This document shows, piece after piece, positions 62,949 to 64,000 of a stretch of 64,000 bases of DNA. The notes under the pieces were generated by a model. It did not search any database. It worked only from the letters and a program-made list of their open reading frames with translations, and was not told the origin of the DNA. Each line of letters opens with the position of its first letter. The first letter of the stretch is position 1. Source of the DNA: Pseudomonadota bacterium (GTDB lineage Bacteria > Pseudomonadota > Gammaproteobacteria > Burkholderiales > SG8-39); assembly GCA_021811085.1 (NCBI GenBank), contig JAJZPQ010000005.1, positions 60,480-124,479 on the forward strand. The letters run 5' to 3'. Both the position numbers and the translations under genes were made by a program.

Positions 62949-64000
62949 TTAAGCTTTCGCTGCGGCGGCCAGCGCCTGATCCAAGTCCCAGAGGATATCA
63001 TCGATTTCCTCCAGTCCGACCGAGATGCGCACCATGTCGGGCGTGACGCCGGCCTTGACCTGCTCTTCCTCGGACAGCTGGCGGTGCGTGGTCGAGGCCG
63101 GATGGATCACCAGCGTGCGCGCGTCGCCGACGTTGGCGAGGTGGCTCATGAACTGCGCCGCGTCGATGAAAGCCTCGCCCGCCCGGGCTCCGCCCTTGAC
63201 GCCGAACGTCATGATGCCGGCGCAGCCCCGCGGCAGGTATTTTGCCGCGAGCGCATGGTAGCGGTTCGACGGCAGGCCGGGATAGTTGACCCAGCTCACC
63301 TGCGCGTGCGCTTCGAGGAACTGCGCCACCTTGAGCGCGTTGGCGCAATGCGCTTTCATGCGCAGGTGCAAGGTCTCCAGGCCCTGCAGCAGCATCCATG
63401 CGTTGAACGGCGACAGCGCCGGACCGAAAGTCCGCAGCGTCTCCATGCGCGCCTTCATGGTGTAGCCGAAATCGCCGAACGTCTCGTAGAAGCGCACCCC
63501 GTGATAACCGCGCGAGGGCTCGGTCATGCCGGGGAAGTTGCCGTTGTCCCAGGGGAATTTCCCCGACTCGACGATTACCCCGCCCATGGTAGTGCCGTGC
63601 CCGCCGATGTATTTGGTGGCCGAGTGCACCACGATGTCGGCGCCGAACTCGAACGGCCGGCATAGATACGGGGACGCGAAAGTGTTGTCGACGATCAGCG
63701 GAACGCCGGCCTCGTGCGCGATGTCCGCCACCGCGGCGATGTCGAGCACGTTGATCAGCGGGTTGCCCAGCGTCTCGGCGTACAGCGCCTTGGTCTTCTT
63801 GGTGATCGCGCGGCGAAAATTTTCCGGATCAATCGGATCGACGAAGGTGGTGTTGATGCCGAGCTTGCGGAAATTCACCTCGAACAGGGAATAGGTGCCG
63901 CCGTACAGGGTCGAGGCCGACACGATTTCGTCGCCCTGTTCGCACAGCGTCAGGAGCGCCGTCATTTCCGCGGCCTGGCCGGTGGCGAGCGCGAGCGCCG
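62949..64000 (-). CDS. metY: O-acetylhomoserine aminocarboxypropyltransferase (MetY), N-terminus beyond window
   Basis: The C-terminal 350 or so residues of a PLP-dependent Cys/Met metabolism enzyme that makes homocysteine from O-acetylhomoserine and sulfide. The frame runs on to base 64000, so the start is outside. It shows [38 protein letters not shown] with the PLP Lys, and [18 protein letters not shown]. It could also be a cystathionine synthase-like enzyme, but the MetY match is closer. Confidence 0.94.
   Translation of the reverse strand, partial: ALALATGQAAEMTALLTLCEQGDEIVSASTLYGGTYSLFEVNFRKLGINTTFVDPIDPENFRRAITKKTKALYAETLGNPLINVLDIAAVADIAHEAGVPLIVDNTFASPYLCRPFEFGADIVVHSATKYIGGHGTTMGGVIVESGKFPWDNGNFPGMTEPSRGYHGVRFYETFGDFGYTMKARMETLRTFGPALSPFNAWMLLQGLETLHLRMKAHCANALKVAQFLEAHAQVSWVNYPGLPSNRYHALAAKYLPRGCAGIMTFGVKGGARAGEAFIDAAQFMSHLANVGDARTLVIHPASTTHRQLSEEEQVKAGVTPDMVRISVGLEEIDDILWDLDQALAAAAKA

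Overview
The window reads as chromosomal DNA of a high-GC betaproteobacterium. The evidence is the rpsU-yqeY-dnaG-rpoD macromolecular-synthesis block, the long Lys/Ala/Pro-rich N-terminus of RpoD, the EpsL/WecA-type exopolysaccharide genes, the TAXI-TRAP transporter, and REP-like palindromes (GTGGGAGGCCCGCCC...) scattered between and inside genes. No rRNA, transposase, integrase of a mobile element or CRISPR array was seen. No stretch longer than about 300 bases lacks a gene. The genus cannot be fixed from the sequence alone.

Layout. (1) 1-8113: a lasso-peptide (RiPP) biosynthesis locus. It has an ABC exporter candidate (35-1702), an unrelated convergent cysC, then a nucleotidyltransferase, B2 leader peptidase, lasso-cyclase-type asparagine synthetase, precursor, HprK-like kinase and PqqD-like RRE (B1). 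The precursor is the highlight of the window. A canonical lasso leader and a Gly1/Asp8 core are fused directly to a C-terminal S74 self-cleaving (tail-fibre chaperone type) domain with its Ser-Lys dyad intact. (2) 8153-12202: an O-antigen-ligase-like polymerase, a tandem FecR-domain protein and a small TPR-like membrane protein, next to a CAU tRNA. (3) 12315-18965: rpoD, dnaG, yqeY, rpsU and a TolC-like efflux channel, all on the minus strand. (4) 19088-21473: tsaD, whose 3' end carries an in-frame REP insertion, followed by parDE and brnTA toxin-antitoxin modules. (5) 21470-40625: a polysaccharide assembly island on the plus strand, with a UDP-glucose epimerase, flippase, second polymerase/ligase, nine glycosyltransferase genes (one a double GT4), a WecG/TagA/CpsF enzyme and three methyltransferases. 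Its left two thirds are visibly AT-richer. The island is bracketed by BrnTA on the left and MazEF on the right. (6) 41365-47726: Sel1 protein, lytic transglycosylase, polysaccharide export lipoprotein, EpsL barrel, WecA-like initiating transferase and PlsY, all minus strand. (7) 47817-64000: housekeeping and metabolism, with folB, ybaK, xerD, an Ldh-fragment/Ogt fusion, typA, a TAXI-TRAP uptake system, SIMPL protein, MFS, hydrolase, aminopeptidase lipoprotein, 3-hydroxybutyrate dehydrogenase, GST, gamma-glutamyltransferase and a truncated metY.

How the parts may work together. The WecA-like enzyme would start a lipid-linked sugar chain. The island's glycosyltransferases would extend it, the flippase and polymerase would translocate and polymerise it, and the export lipoprotein plus EpsL would carry it out. 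The lasso locus looks self-contained: RRE B1 binds the leader, B2 cuts it off, the cyclase closes the ring, the kinase and nucleotidyltransferase may decorate the peptide, and the S74 domain may trim or fold the precursor from the other side. Start codons, promoters and functions are inferred from the sequence only. No database search was run.
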